The notes beneath the pieces are model-generated. The model saw only the letters and a list, made by a program, of their open reading frames with translations, had not been told where the DNA came from and searched no databases. Position numbers and translations under genes: made by a program. A stretch of 64,000 bases of DNA from Mastigamoeba balamuthi (taxonomy: Eukaryota; Evosea; Mastigamoebida; Mastigamoebidae). The DNA lies in NCBI GenBank assembly GCA_902651635.1, contig CACRSC010000044.1:27448-91447 (forward strand). Direction: 5' to 3'. Below, in pieces: positions 31,929-42,666 of the stretch. How positions within the stretch are numbered: position 1 is the stretch's first letter; every line of letters starts with the position of its first letter.

Positions 31929-34900
31929 ATGTCAACGGCACGCGTTTTGGCGGCGGGGGCCGCGCTGCTGGCGGCGGCCGCCTCTGCGTGCGCGGCCTAC
32001 GGCTACTCGTACGAGTTCCTGATGGGCTCGTACCTGCGCGGGCCCCCCAACGACTTTGTCAACTCCTCGGGTGCCGGGCCACCAGTTAGCAGTTGAGCCC
32101 CCCCACAGACTCAACTCCTCCCCCCCCGTGCCCTCCGGCAGCGCTGAGCATCAGCGGGTGGGTCAAGGTGTACTCGCGGGCGGCCAAGTGGTCGATGGTG
32201 GCGGGGGCGGCGGTGTGGAACGACCCGCGGTTCTACAACTACGGGCTGGGCGTCAACATGGACGCGGCCGTCTGGCTCGTCGGCTCGTCGTTCCACGCGG
32301 CCAACGCGACGCTCACGCACAGGATCCCCGCGGGCGCCTGGACGCACCTCGCGGGCACCTTCGACGGCGCCGAGCGCGGCGGCACCGGGCGGCTCTACGT
32401 CAACGGGGCCCTCGTCGCCACGATGCACAACACCGGCCAGGCACGCCCGCTCCCTCTTTCTCGTGCCCGCGGACGCCCTCCCGAGCCGCGCCCGCCGCGC
32501 GCGCTCGGGATGCGAGGGGAGGGGTCGGCGGAAGCACTGCGGCTGCCCTCGCCCACGGCGGCGGCGGCGTTGGGAGCACAGCGCCCGAGCGACGGAAGTG
32601 GCGCGAATTTCGTCAGTTCAATTGAATTCGATATTGTTATTTCAAGTAGGGAGCGAACCGCATTGCGCTGACCTGCTCCCCTGCCTCGCCCACGGCGGCA
32701 GCGGCGCGGGAGCACCGCGCTCGAGCGATGGAAGTGGCGCGAATTTCGGCCGTTCAATTGAATTCGAGATTTCAATACGGGAGCGGGACGCATTAGGGCT
32801 GACCTGCTCCCCGCCAGTGCGCGTTCAAGAGCATGCCGCTGCAGGTCGCGAGGCTCTGGGACGGCGTCGGAGGCGACGACCTGCGGCTCTCGGGCCAGCT
32901 CGACGAGGTCGCCGTGTGGGGCCGCGTGCTGAGCGGCGCCGAGGTCGCTGCGCTGCACAGCGGCCCTGCCCTCACGGGGTCCGAGCCCGGGCTGCTACTG
33001 GCCTACTCGGCCGAGTCGGACAACGCCACGCACGCCCTCGACCTCTCGCCGCACGCGCGCCACGCCGAGATTGTCCAGCAGTCGAGGGCGCGCACGGACG
33101 CGTACAGCCCAGTCGCTGTGGTGTCGTACAGGCCCGACTGCATCGACGACTCGTGCGCGAGCTCGTCGCGCAGGCCCGCGTGCACGCCCTACGCCAACGA
33201 GAGCGTCTGCGGCGACGGGGCCGTCACGGGAGGCGAGCAGTGCGAGCTCGGCGAGGGCTGCGACTCCGAGTGCGCGTGCAGCGCGGGCTACGAGCCGCTA
33301 GGCTCGCGCTGCGTCCGGGTGTCCGCGGCGACGTGCACGGTCGCGGCGCTCGAGGTCTGCTCGCTGTCGCTGCTCACGTGCGACACGTGCGGGTGCGTGA
33401 CGGCCGCCACCGGCATCGGGTGCCTCACGAGCCACGGCTGCTCGGGCTTCGACGCGCCGCACGTCGCCATCGGGCTGCTGGCGGACCGCTGCACCTCCGT
33501 CTGCCCTACTCCGTTCAACTGCACTGTCGACCTCTGTGAGTTGCCCGCCATCGGCTGACCCCCCCCCCCCCCCCCCGCCGGCCTCACGCAGCCTCTCTGC
33601 TTGGCGTCTCGCAGACCCGACGTGCATGATGCAGACGTCCAAGGGAGCGTGCGAACGCAAGGGCTGCTACTGGTGCGGCTACTACTGCACCGACGCGGTC
33701 GTCGACTGCAAGCGTGCGCTGTTTTCTGCCCCTGCCGCCCTCTGCCTCTCTTCTCATCCCGTGTTGGCCTCGCGCGTGCCCTCTGCAGCGCGCTGCGGCA
33801 ACGGAGTCGTCGACGCGGGCGAGGCGTGCGACAACATCGCCGTCACCGGCCAGACGGGCTGCGCCGCGTGCGCCGCGGTGACGCCGGGGTGGACCTGTCG
33901 GCCCGGCGTGTGCAACACGACCTGTGGCGACGGCGTCGTTGCGGGCGACGAGAAGTGCGACGCTGGGTCCCTGCCGGGCTGCCTTCCCGCGTGCAAGGGC
34001 GTGGCTCCGGGCTATACGTGCACCCTCGCCTCCAACTCGTCCGCGTCGCTGTGCGCGTGCACGGGGCGCGAGTGTGAAGGCCGCGCGGGGCTCTCGGGCG
34101 GCGCCATCGTCGGCATCGTCATCGCGGCGCTGGTGGTGCCTGCGGCGCTGTCGATAACGCTGCTGGTGCTCGTTCTGCGCAGGAGGCCGCTCAAGAGGGA
34201 GGAGGTCGGGCTGTCAGCGCTGCTCAGCAGCGGGAGGCCCCTGCAGGTGTTCGACTACGCCAAGTCGACGTTCATCCCGGTGGACGAGTTTCACTTCGAA
34301 GTCGAGCCCGAGACACTTCTGTTCGGCAACGAACTTCTGCCGATCAACGCGCCTGTCGAGACGACGCTGGTGCTGACCTCGCACCACATCGGCGGCTTCT
34401 GGCAACTGTTCGCGGATCCCTCGGACACGCACGTCATCGCGTTTAGCCCCGACAAGGGGTGTTTGTCGAAGGTTCGCCCAGAGCCGTTTGCGTCGCTGAC
34501 ACCGCGCGAGCAGAAGAGCTCTGTGACGATACGCGGAACGGTGACCCTTCTGTGCACCACGCGGGTCGATGTGAACATCGGGCTTGTTGTGAGCGCGCGT
34601 GCGTTGCGTTGTCCGGGGGGGGATCCGCTCCTCCCTTCGTCTTCTGAGCGTCCGCGCAGGGCCCCTTGAGGAGGAGAAAGAGCTGCGGCACACGTTCATC
34701 AGCCTTCAGGCTCAGAGCAAGCCTAGCACCTGCGTGCGCTGCCCTCGACCACTCTGCCCGCTATCTGTCACTGACTGAGCGGGCATCCGCAGCTCGACCC
34801 AAAGGACATAACGCTCGAGACCCCCGCCATCGGGGAAGGCGGCTTCGGCACCGTGTACAAGGGGACGTACCGCTCGCAGGACGTCGCTGTGAAGGTGACC

Positions 34901-36020
34901 AAGTTCCAGGACCTCAAGGAGAGGTTTGAAGACTTCAAGCGGGAGGTTGCCGCTCTCGAGGAACTGCGGAACACGTATATTATCGGGGTGCGAGTGCGAA
35001 GCCTTGAAGCGGCCCTCACCGCGTCTATTCCCGCAGTTCATCGGAGCCGTGATGATACCCGGGAAGCTGTGCCTCGTGACGGAGTTCGCGCCACTGGGAA
35101 GCCTCAAGGGCGCCATGAAGAACAACAATCTGAGCCTGCCGTACAAACTCAGGGCCGCGTTTGACTGCGCCCGAGGGATGTCGTACCTGCACCAGTCCCG
35201 CATCCTTCACAGGGACCTCAAGCCGGACAACCTCCTCGTCTTCTCGTTCAGTATCGATGCGCCGGTCGTGTGCAAGCTGACGTAAGCCCTCCACGTGCTC
35301 GCGCGCGTCGTGCTGACACGACCATAACCACAGGGACTTTGGAACAACGCGGACTGTGAGCGAGAACGTGTCGCGGAGCTTCACGAAAGGCATTGGCACG
35401 CCTGTCTACATGTGCGGTGTTCTCGTCCTTGGTTTGCGTCTGAAGGAAGTTTTGCCAGGGCTCCGGAGATCCTCAGCGAGGAAGAGACCGCCGTGTACAC
35501 GCTTCCAGCTGACGTATTCAGGTGACCCAGCCTCTCGCGACCATGCTAGGCAGTAAACTAACCTCAGCGTTCCCCATTCAGTTTTGCAATCCTGCTCCAC
35601 GAGTTGTACACCGAGATGGAGCCGTACTCGAAGATGGGCTTCAAACACGCATGGGGTGACACTGCCCTCGTCTTTGGGAAAGCCGAGTGCACTGACAGGT
35701 GACTCGCAGATATATCGCAGTATGTTCTGCGGAAGAACAGGCTCCCCATTCCCAGCGACTGCCCGCCAGAGCTAGCGCTGCTGATCAAGAGCTGCTGGGA
35801 GCACGACCCCGAGAAGCGGCCGACGTTCCAGCGGGTCGCTGTGGCTCTGGCAGAGATGCTCGAGGGCAAGTGCAACGTTCCCGGGATGCTCGCGGACTCG
35901 TCGCTGCGCTCCAACGTGTCGTGGACGGCGCCGGTGACGTTCGCAGAGAAGGCGCAGGCAGAGGCGGACAGAGAGAAGGACAGGCACACGACACAGAACG
36001 TTGCGGGCAACTCCTCGTAA
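31929..36020 (+). CDS. LamG/Cys-rich receptor-type TKL protein kinase (1035 aa, 12 exons)
   Basis: Exons: 31929-32070, 32142-32440, 32818-33535, 33615-33713, 33789-34598, 34660-34733, 34793-34987, 35037-35281, 35334-35411, 35459-35521, 35582-35655, 35710-36020. The total is 3108 nt, in frame throughout. Domains: signal peptide (VLAAGAALLAAAASACA), concanavalin/LamG-like (ISGWVKVYS..AGAWTHLAGTFDG..LYVNGALV; LDEVAVWGRVLS), Cys-rich CGDG/CGNG..GE-C modules, TM near residue 525-550 (IVGIVIAALVVPAALSITLLVLVL), an Ig-like MSP/ASH-type module, and a kinase domain. The kinase is complete: GEGGFG, VAVKVTKF, HRDLKPDN, DFGTTR, GTPVYMAPE. It should bind glycans or matrix outside and signal inside. The intron at 32441-32817 uses a GC donor. 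Confidence 0.88.
32441..32817 (+). other. GC-AG intron interrupting the LamG domain
   Basis: CAG|GCACGC...CCGCCAG|TGC gives TGQ-CAFKSMPLQV at phase 0. The nearest GT donor (about 32460) would put the downstream exon out of frame. The donor hexamer GCACGC is the same as in the GC-AG intron at 4525. Confidence 0.75.
32547..32816 (+). repeat. Tandem 137-bp duplication inside the LamG intron
   Basis: Units at 32547-32683 and 32684-32816 share cctcgcccacggcggc, ggaagtggcgcgaatttcg, ttcaattgaattcga and gctgacctgctcccc, with point differences. Each unit ends in pre-acceptor-like sequence, but only the second is followed by CCAG|. Confidence 0.85.
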
Positions 36021-36092
36021 CCAATCGGCATTGAGAGCGAACGAATACAAAACAGCGGTAATGTGCGCTGCGGGGGCAGGACCTGTGGTGGC

Positions 36093-36812
36093 CTAAACGT
36101 GTTGGAGACCCCGCATTGTGCTATGCGCGGAGACGTGCCTATTGGTGCTCATCTGCGCCGCCTCTGGGCGGACACGCGGGGAGTTCTCCTCGTCTCTCAG
36201 GGGGCAGCGGGGGCACATGTGGCAGCTAAACCATGTGGCGTTGATGACGATGCACGACAGGCAGCTGAAGCAGGCCAGGGCCGTGATGCCGAACGCCGCG
36301 TTCTGAAAGGCCTTGTCGAGGGGACTCCAGCTGACCCAGTGCGCGTCGTCGCAGTCGTACCAGCAGCGCCCGACGAACCCGACGGGGCGCTCGATAACTA
36401 CGTACGCCGCCGCGCTCTCGGTGGTCAGGCCAGAGTCGATCGCCGAGTGTACACTGCGAATGCGTCCGCGTGAGCGAGTTCCAGGCTGCGTGTGCTCGGC
36501 TGCTGTATTTAGCTCGTACTGCCAACCCGGCGACGGAGTGAGGCGAACGTGCCACGTGACCAGGGTGTACGTCCGTGGTCCCAGTCGGGTGGCGATGGTG
36601 ACCGCGCGGGAGCTGACGCTTGTAACGTTGCAGGTGGTGCGGCAGTTGCTGTAGGGCTTGACGAAGAGAGGGGTCTCGCTGTTGAGCACAAGGGCGATGA
36701 TGACGACCGAGGAGGCGACGACCAGCACGCAGCACAGACTGGCGGCGCACACGTACGCCCCGGTGGCGCGAGACTGGAGCTCGTGCACTCTGAGATGGCT
36801 CATTGCCCACAA
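36093..36812 (-). CDS. Two-TM Cys-loop protein, copy A, unknown family
   Basis: First of three tandem minus-strand paralogues. TM1 (VLVVASSVVIIALVL) is followed by an extracellular loop with FVKPYSNCRTTCNV, SPGWQY and PVGFVGRCWYDCDDAHWVSWSP, then TM2 (AAFGITALACFSCLSCIVI) and a short Cys-rich tail. A 60-nt in-frame segment (36454-36513) sits where the other two copies have an intron. Here the donor would be GC (GA|GCTAAA...CGCAG|T). The ORF is open with or without removal (239 or 219 aa). Topology is like small ion-channel auxiliary subunits, but no homology is claimed. Confidence 0.7.
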   Translation of the reverse strand: MWAMSHLRVHELQSRATGAYVCAASLCCVLVVASSVVIIALVLNSETPLFVKPYSNCRTTCNVTSVSSRAVTIATRLGPRTYTLVTWHVRLTPSPGWQYELNTAAEHTQPGTRSRGRIRSVHSAIDSGLTTESAAAYVVIERPVGFVGRCWYDCDDAHWVSWSPLDKAFQNAAFGITALACFSCLSCIVINATWFSCHMCPRCPLRDEENSPRVRPEAAQMSTNRHVSAHSTMRGLQHV

Positions 36813-37715
36813 TTTGTTATCTTGCCGGTCGAATGCAATTGGTTTTGGTGTTAAAGATAATGTCGATATTCACGGGGATCGTTTCTGGCATCTGAATGAC
36901 CGTGCACATCGGTTCGACCCCTTTGAGAACAGGCGGTAGACTGGCCCCCACGCCCGCCGGGGGAACGACCATGAAGAAGTTGCCCGAGGACGCCGGTAAG
37001 GTGAAGACCACAGATCTTGCCCGCAGGGCCCGCGACTCCTGTGACGAGAGACTGAGATCCGCGTCCATGGCAGCGGTATTGTCTCTGTGGGCAGAACCTG
37101 CGGTGGTCTATTGCATTGGAGATCCAGCGTTTTGCTCTTCCCTCATCTCGCTGTCGAGCCTGCTGATGCTCCTCTGCGCCGCTTCCTTGCCGGACACACG
37201 GACCATTCTCTCAGGGGGGAGCAGGATCTCTCAGCGGCATAACTAGGCAACCGGCACGATTTGTGGCCTCGGCGTGGTGGAGACAGAGGTGTTTGCATAC
37301 CTCCAAACCATGAGAGCCTTGAGCGCTCTACATCGCACGGTGGGTGGGCAATATGTCCGTGTGCTACGACACGCGTTGGCAGCGCTGGCCCGTGCAGCGA
37401 AGCTGGGCTGCTGGGGCTGAAAGTTCAGCAGAAAACTGGCGCACCGGTTTGTGATCCCAACCGGCCCGCCGGCACCGCGCCGGCGCCGGTTTGCACGCAG
37501 AGCAGCACAGTTCGCACGCCATAAAAGCACACAAGCGTCATGGGGGACTGTGGGCGACTGTCCTGGCTGAAGGCGAGCATTGGGGGGTCCGGGTGCAGGC
37601 AAAACCAGCACTCCGGCGCGCCAGTTTGCCGGTAGTGCAGATAAACCAGCGCCCCAGCGCTCCGGCGCGCCGGGTTGCTGGTTGTACAGAAAAACCAGTC
37701 AATTTCAGATATTTA
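36813..37715. other. Intergenic, shares duplicated blocks with 38.9-39.4 kb
   Basis: Contains cggttcgacccctttgagaacaggcgg (about 36910) and gacgagactgagatcc..gcggtggtctattgcatt (about 37040-37120). Both recur at about 38905 and 39248-39325. They mark the flanks of the duplicated two-TM gene units. The stretch 37590-37700 has repeated ccagcgctccggcgcgcc-like words. No gene is recognised. Confidence 0.55.
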
Positions 37716-38757
37716 TCAACAGGCGATCAGATTCTTCTGCAGGTGCAAGTGCCGGTTTTTTTCTCTTCCTCGTAGGGCCTGTGTGGTGTGGTGTTGAGCG
37801 CGCGCGCATACGCCGCAACACCGCCTGTCAGTGGCCTTCTGCTCCCCCTGCCACATCGCAGGAACAGTGGCCTTCTCTGCCTTCCTCTGGCAGCATTGTG
37901 GCAACCGGCAGCCGGCACCGGCACTGCCGGTGCTGGATTGCGCTGTGCTGGTGCCAGTTGATGCACTGGCATGGAAAACCATCGCACACAACATCATTTG
38001 CTCCACCTGATGTTGTAACATGTGCAGCGTCGTTGGTGACCCTTCTGAGTGCCCCCTCATGGGCTCGCACAATTTGAGACGGGCCTGGCACTGTACTGTG
38101 AGAGTCAGATTCTCCTCCAAAATCCATCCGGCCACAAATCGCGCCGGTTGCCTAGTTATGGGGCTGCCGGAGCACATAAAGCCGCTCATGTACATGGCGC
38201 TGATAATGAGGCACGACAGGCAGCTGAAGCAGGCCAGGGCTGTGATTCCGAATGCTGCGTTCTGGAAGGCCTTGTTGTGCGGGCTCCAGCTGACCCACTG
38301 CGCGTCGTCGCAGTCGAACCAACAGTGCCCGACGTACCCGACGGGGTGCTCGGTCATTGCACGTGCAGCCTCGCCCTCTGCGGTCAGACCAGAGTCGATC
38401 ACCGTGTTTACTCTGCGATTTCCCCTCGTGAGCGAGTTTCACGAGGGGGGTGGGTATACACTCGTACTGCCATCCCAGCGACGCATTGAAGATAACGTTC
38501 CACTTAACCACGGTGAACATCCTTTGCCGCAGTCCGTTGGTGATGGTGACTGTGCTTGAGCTGACATCCATGACATTGCAGGTGGTGCGGCAGTTGCTGT
38601 AGGGCTTGACGAAGAGAGGGGTCTCGCTGATGATCAGAAGGGAGAGGATGATGCCCAAGGAGACGATAGCCAGCACAAAGCACGATGAGAAGATGCGCAC
38701 GCATGTCACAGTAGCGCGACGCTGGGGCGCGTGATCACGGGGATGTATCATCGCCAA
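37716..38757 (-). CDS. Two-TM Cys-loop protein, copy B
   Basis: Exon 1 (38757-38462) encodes TM1 and the first Cys loop (FVKPYSNCRTTCNVMDV, LGWQYE). A 49-nt GT-AG intron (38413-38461) is removed in phase, giving WQYE-VNTVIDSGLT. Exon 2 (38412 onward) carries PVGYVGHCWFDCDDAQWVSWSP and TM2 (AAFGITALACFSCLSCLIIS). After TM2 the sequence departs from copy A and continues as an unrelated 120-residue tail to 37716. That may be a genuine alternative tail or read-out into non-homologous DNA after truncation. Confidence 0.65.
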
Positions 38758-39420
38758 CTAGGATTAATGGGTGGGAAGCAATTGGTTTGGTGATTTATAA
38801 GAGCTCATTTAAAAAAGGTATCTTGACGTCGTGAGCTGTGAGCGCGAACTGATTCGGAGAACACTGATCGGAGATCAACTGAAATCTAAGAGCCCGAGCA
38901 AGCCGGTTCGACCCCTTTGAGAACAGGCGGTGAACTGGCCCCCACGCTCACGGGGAATGCCTGTTTTCAAGATTCTGTCTGCGAATGTAAAAAATCACTC
39001 ACTGAAGTGCTCTTTCGCCTGAGGTAACATGCAAAGGCCATGAAGCAGTTGTTCCGAGGTCATCTACAACGTGAAAGAACTGGAAGTGGCCAGGCCAACT
39101 GTGACGACAAAAGGAATTCTTCTTGTGGCTTGATGGTCTCTATGGGCACACGATGAGGAGGCCGAGCCAGCCCTCACAGCCATCCAGAAGACGCTTGAGC
39201 CCAAGGTATCAAATGACGATGCAGAGTCCGAGACTCCTTTGTCAGCAAGAATGACGAGACTGAGATCCACATCAATGATAGCGGTTTTGTGCTCTGCAGG
39301 CGGTGGTCTATTGCATTTGTGATTTACCGCTGTGCTCTGCTCGCTGTCGAGTCTGCTGATTCTCCTCTGCGTGAGTGTGAGAGTGAGTCTGCCTAGAGAG
39401 GGTGAGTTTCTTTTCTTCTC
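38758..39420. other. Intergenic with duplicated flank blocks
   Basis: Holds the second copies of the blocks described at 36.9-37.1 kb. No gene is recognised. Confidence 0.5.
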
Positions 39421-40064
39421 TCAAAGGGCATCAAGGGGGACTCGAGGGATGTCCTCCTCATCTCTCAGGGGGCAGCCGGGGCACGTGTGGCAGATCACGC
39501 ACGTGATGCTGATGATGAGGCACGACAGACAGCTGAAGCAAGCTAGGGCCGTGATGCCAAACACTGCGTTCTGGAGGGCCTTGTTGAGCGGGCTCCAGCT
39601 GACCCAGTGCACGTCGTCGCCGTCGTACCAGCAGCGCCCGACGAACCCGACGGGGCGCTCAGTCATTGCGCGTGCGGCTGTGCTCTCGGCAGTCAGGCCA
39701 GAGTCGATCACCGAGTCTACACTGCAATTACATGCGTGAGTAAGTTCCAGCTTCAGCTCATGAGGGGGGTTTGCACTCGTACACCCAACTCGGCGATGCA
39801 TTGAAGAGAACGTGCCACTTAACCACACTGAATGTCCTTTTCTGCCAACCATCGGCAATGGTGACCGTGTAGGAGCTGGCATCTGTGACGTTGCAGGTGG
39901 CGCGACAGTTGCTGTAGGGCTTGACGAGGAGTGGGTACTCGCTGAAGGAGACAAGGATTGCAGACGGACATGGAAGTGACGAGCAGCAAGCAGCACGTAG
40001 AGGCGAGGGGCATGCATTTCGCGATGACGCGGTGCTGGAGCTCGCGACCACGGCGCAGTCTCAT
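39421..40064 (-). CDS. Two-TM Cys-loop protein, copy C, probably with a frameshift in TM1
   Basis: Exon 2 (39721-39421) encodes VIDSGLTAEST, PVGFVGRCWYDGDDVHWVSWSP and TM2. A 55-nt GT-AG intron (39722-39776) sits at the same codon as in copies A and B. Exon 1 reads LLVKPYSNCRATCNVTDASS and SWVYE. The N-terminal start (MRLRRGRELQHRVIAKC) is in another frame and changes over within the first TM (near 39970), so one small indel is likely. CWYDC has become CWYDG. Probably a recent pseudogene, or a sequence error. Confidence 0.55.
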
Positions 40065-40312
40065 CGCTAACAAAGATAACTGGGCCAGAGACAATTGGTT
40101 TTGTGATTTTTATATGCGCACAATATTGAGCATCATGACGTTGTACAACCGCGGGATCATTTGCTGTGGTCTGGTCGTGAGCGCGCGACCGCTTCGACCC
40201 AAGGCCGAGAACGCGACCCTCTCACCAGATTCGAAAATGGGAAAAAATCTGAAATCGGGGGGGAGATTCGTGGTGTGTGAAATCGACCGAGCAAAGAGCA
40301 AACCAACAGAAG
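40065..40312. other. Intergenic between copy C and UGDH
   Basis: Divergent 5' flanks. A purine-rich tract precedes the UGDH start. Nothing else is recognised. Confidence 0.5.
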
Positions 40313-42350
40313 ATGGACGGCAGCTGCTTCGGGCTGGACATGGCGGACAAGCGGCAGACCATCTGCTGCATCGGCGCCGGCTACGTCGGCGGCCCCAGCA
40401 TGGTCGTCCTCGCCGAGCACAACCCCGACGTCGCGACCATCGTCATCGACCGTACGCCCCGGGCAACACGGGGGCCCTGTGGGGGGGGATCATACAAAAT
40501 AACTTCGCACCCGCCGGGAATCGAACCGGGCGAGCAGGCGACCAGAAGCGCGTCGAGGCCTGGAACTCCGACGAGCTGCCGCTGTACGAGCCCGGGCTCG
40601 CGCCCCTCGTAGCCCAGTACCGTTGAGTGGCTCCCGCCTCCTACTCCCCCCTCCTCCCGCGTTGGTTGGGGGGCTGGGCCTGAACAACGCGTTGGGAATA
40701 TCTCCCGCAGGCGGGAAGAATCTCGCGTTCACGTGCGACGCGGCGGCTGCCATCCAGCAGTCGGACATCATCTTCATCTGCGTCAACACCCCCACCAAGG
40801 GCTTCGGCAACTTCGTGCGCCTCCTCCCCCACCGCCGTTGTTCTCCGTTTCCCTGTCTGGCATCATGTCCCCACGGCTCACCGGCAGCCGCGAGGAAAAG
40901 TGAATGCCTGCCTCATTCGGCACTGTGTCTCTTCTGTGGCTACTTCCTGTCATATTTCGAGAATCTTGTCGGAATATCTTCCAGCAACGTCACGCTGACT
41001 GTTTTTCTGTTTTTCGTTGTCGCAGGGGCAGGAGGGCTACGATCTGGGGTACTACGAGGTACGTGGGTCGCCCCGGCGTCGGGGGCTGCCTCCCTTCCCA
41101 GGATCTCACAGCGCCGATGTGCTGCCCAGGCTGCGGCCAGGGACATCGCCAAGTACTCGACCGGCCCCAAGGTCATCGTGGAGAAGAGCACTGTGCCCAT
41201 CCGCACCGCCGACATGCTCCGCAAGGTCCTCACGGCCAACGCCGTGCACCCCGACGCCAAGGTGCGGCCACGGCTGGAATCGAGATATCCTGCCAGTAGA
41301 TACTGAGAGATACTGATCTGGATCTGGATTCCATGGGGGGCAGTTTGAAATCGTGAGCAATCCGGAGTTCCTGTCCGAGGGCACCGCCATCAAGAACCTC
41401 GAGGTGCCCGACCGCGTGCTCATCGGCTCGATCGAGACTCCCGAGGGCATCGCAGCAGCGGACCGCCTCTCTGCGCTGTACGAGAAGTGGATCCCCAAAG
41501 GTCCGTTGGCAGCCGAAGATTCCCGAATCCCGGAATCGCGATCCTCGGAATCTCGCGGCCAATTGAATCTTCCCCGCGCCCTGGGCGGGCAGACCGCATC
41601 CTGAGGACCAACGTGTGGAGCTCGGAGCTGACCAAGCTCGCGGCCAACGCCCTGCTGGCCCAGCGCATCAGCTCCGTCAACGCCCTCGCCGCGCTCTGCG
41701 AGCAGACCGGCGCCGACGTCACCGAGGTCGCGCGCGTCTGCGGGGCCGACAGGCGCATCGGGCCGAATTTCCTCAACGCCTCCGTCGGTTTCGGCGGGTC
41801 TTGCTTCCCCAAGGACCTGTGCGGGCTGGTGTACCTGTGCGAGGCGCGCGGGCTGAGCGAGGTGGCCGAGTACTGGCGGCAGGTGCTGCGCGTCAACGAC
41901 TACACCAAGACGCGGTTCGCGCGGCGCATGGTGACGGAGATGTTCGGCAGCGTGCGCGGCAAGAACATCTGCGTGCTGGGCTTCGCGTTCAAGAAGGACA
42001 CGGGCGACTACCGCGACACGCCGGCGGCGGACGTGATACGCATCCTGCTCGAGGAGCGGGCCAACGTGTTCGTCTACGACCCCAAGGTCGACCCCGTGGA
42101 GATCACGCGCATGTTCCCCAGCGTCACGGTCGAGCGCACGCCCTACGCGGCGGCGCACGACACGCACGCCATCGCCGTCGTGACCGAGTGGGACGAGTTC
42201 CGGGGCCTCGACTACGAGCGCGTCTACGCGTCGATGGCCAAGCCCGCGTTCATCTTTGACGGGCGCAACATCCTCGACCACCACGCCCTCGGCAGGATCG
42301 GCTTCAAGGTCTACGCCATCGGCCGCTCCTACCCGCAGTACTCTGTCTGA
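40313..42350 (+). CDS. UGDH: UDP-glucose 6-dehydrogenase (468 aa, 7 exons)
   Basis: Oxidises UDP-glucose to UDP-glucuronate with two NAD+, feeding glycosaminoglycan-like or cell-coat polysaccharide synthesis in the cytosol. Exons 40313-40451, 40538-40621, 40711-40814, 41026-41058, 41130-41261, 41344-41500 and 41593-42350 give exactly 468 codons plus stop. Signatures: Rossmann [57 protein letters not shown], the catalytic loop [10 protein letters not shown] (nucleophilic Cys) and the second nucleotide domain [21 protein letters not shown]. The start at 40313 is preferred; in-frame ATGs exist at 40277 and 40340. Slightly shorter than animal UGDH (about 494) because the loop after VNTPTK is brief. 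Confidence 0.96.
40517..40527 (-). other. tRNA B-box-like GGTTCGATTCC in a UGDH intron
   Basis: On the minus strand this 11-mer is a perfect T-loop/B-box consensus. It is followed by CGGCGGGTGCGA and then a short T-rich run, but no matching 5' acceptor or A box lies at tRNA distance. It probably reflects a tRNA fragment or tRNA-derived sequence within the intron 40452-40537. Confidence 0.35.
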
Positions 42351-42666
42351 GCTGTCCCTGCTGCTGCTGCTGCTGCTGCTGCCACAACAGCACAGGGGCT
42401 GTCGCTCCCACATCCCTCCTTCCCTCCCACAGCATTGTTCCCTGCAGGAGTTGGCCCCTCGGGGCAGCGCCCGCGCGGCTGCACAACCACGATTCGTGCA
42501 TGGACAGAGCGTCTGCGAGTGCGGTGTGCAGCTGGCAATGCCGGGTCGGTGGTCGCTGCTGGGCTTTGTTGTGTGGCAGCGCGTTGTTGGGCTGCTGGTA
42601 GCAGTGCTGGCAGAGATGTGTACAGACACACACACGCTACTACGGGGCTGGGCGTTTCATCGTGCC
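42351..42666. other. Intergenic, convergent ends
   Basis: Between the UGDH stop and the stop of vWD-like copy 1. A (ctg)n run follows the UGDH stop (about 42359-42381). Confidence 0.6.

Noticed and set aside
33559-33578. Run of about 19 C
   Set aside because: Lies in an intron of the LamG kinase; a simple homopolymer, possibly length-variable in reads, without further meaning.
37590-37700. CRISPR-like repeated ccggcgcgcc words
   Set aside because: Irregular spacing, no unique spacers, eukaryotic context; simple low-complexity repeats.
42359-42381. (CTG)n run after the UGDH stop
   Set aside because: Short trinucleotide repeat in the 3' flank; similar Ser/Gln-type runs occur in coding regions here, nothing special.
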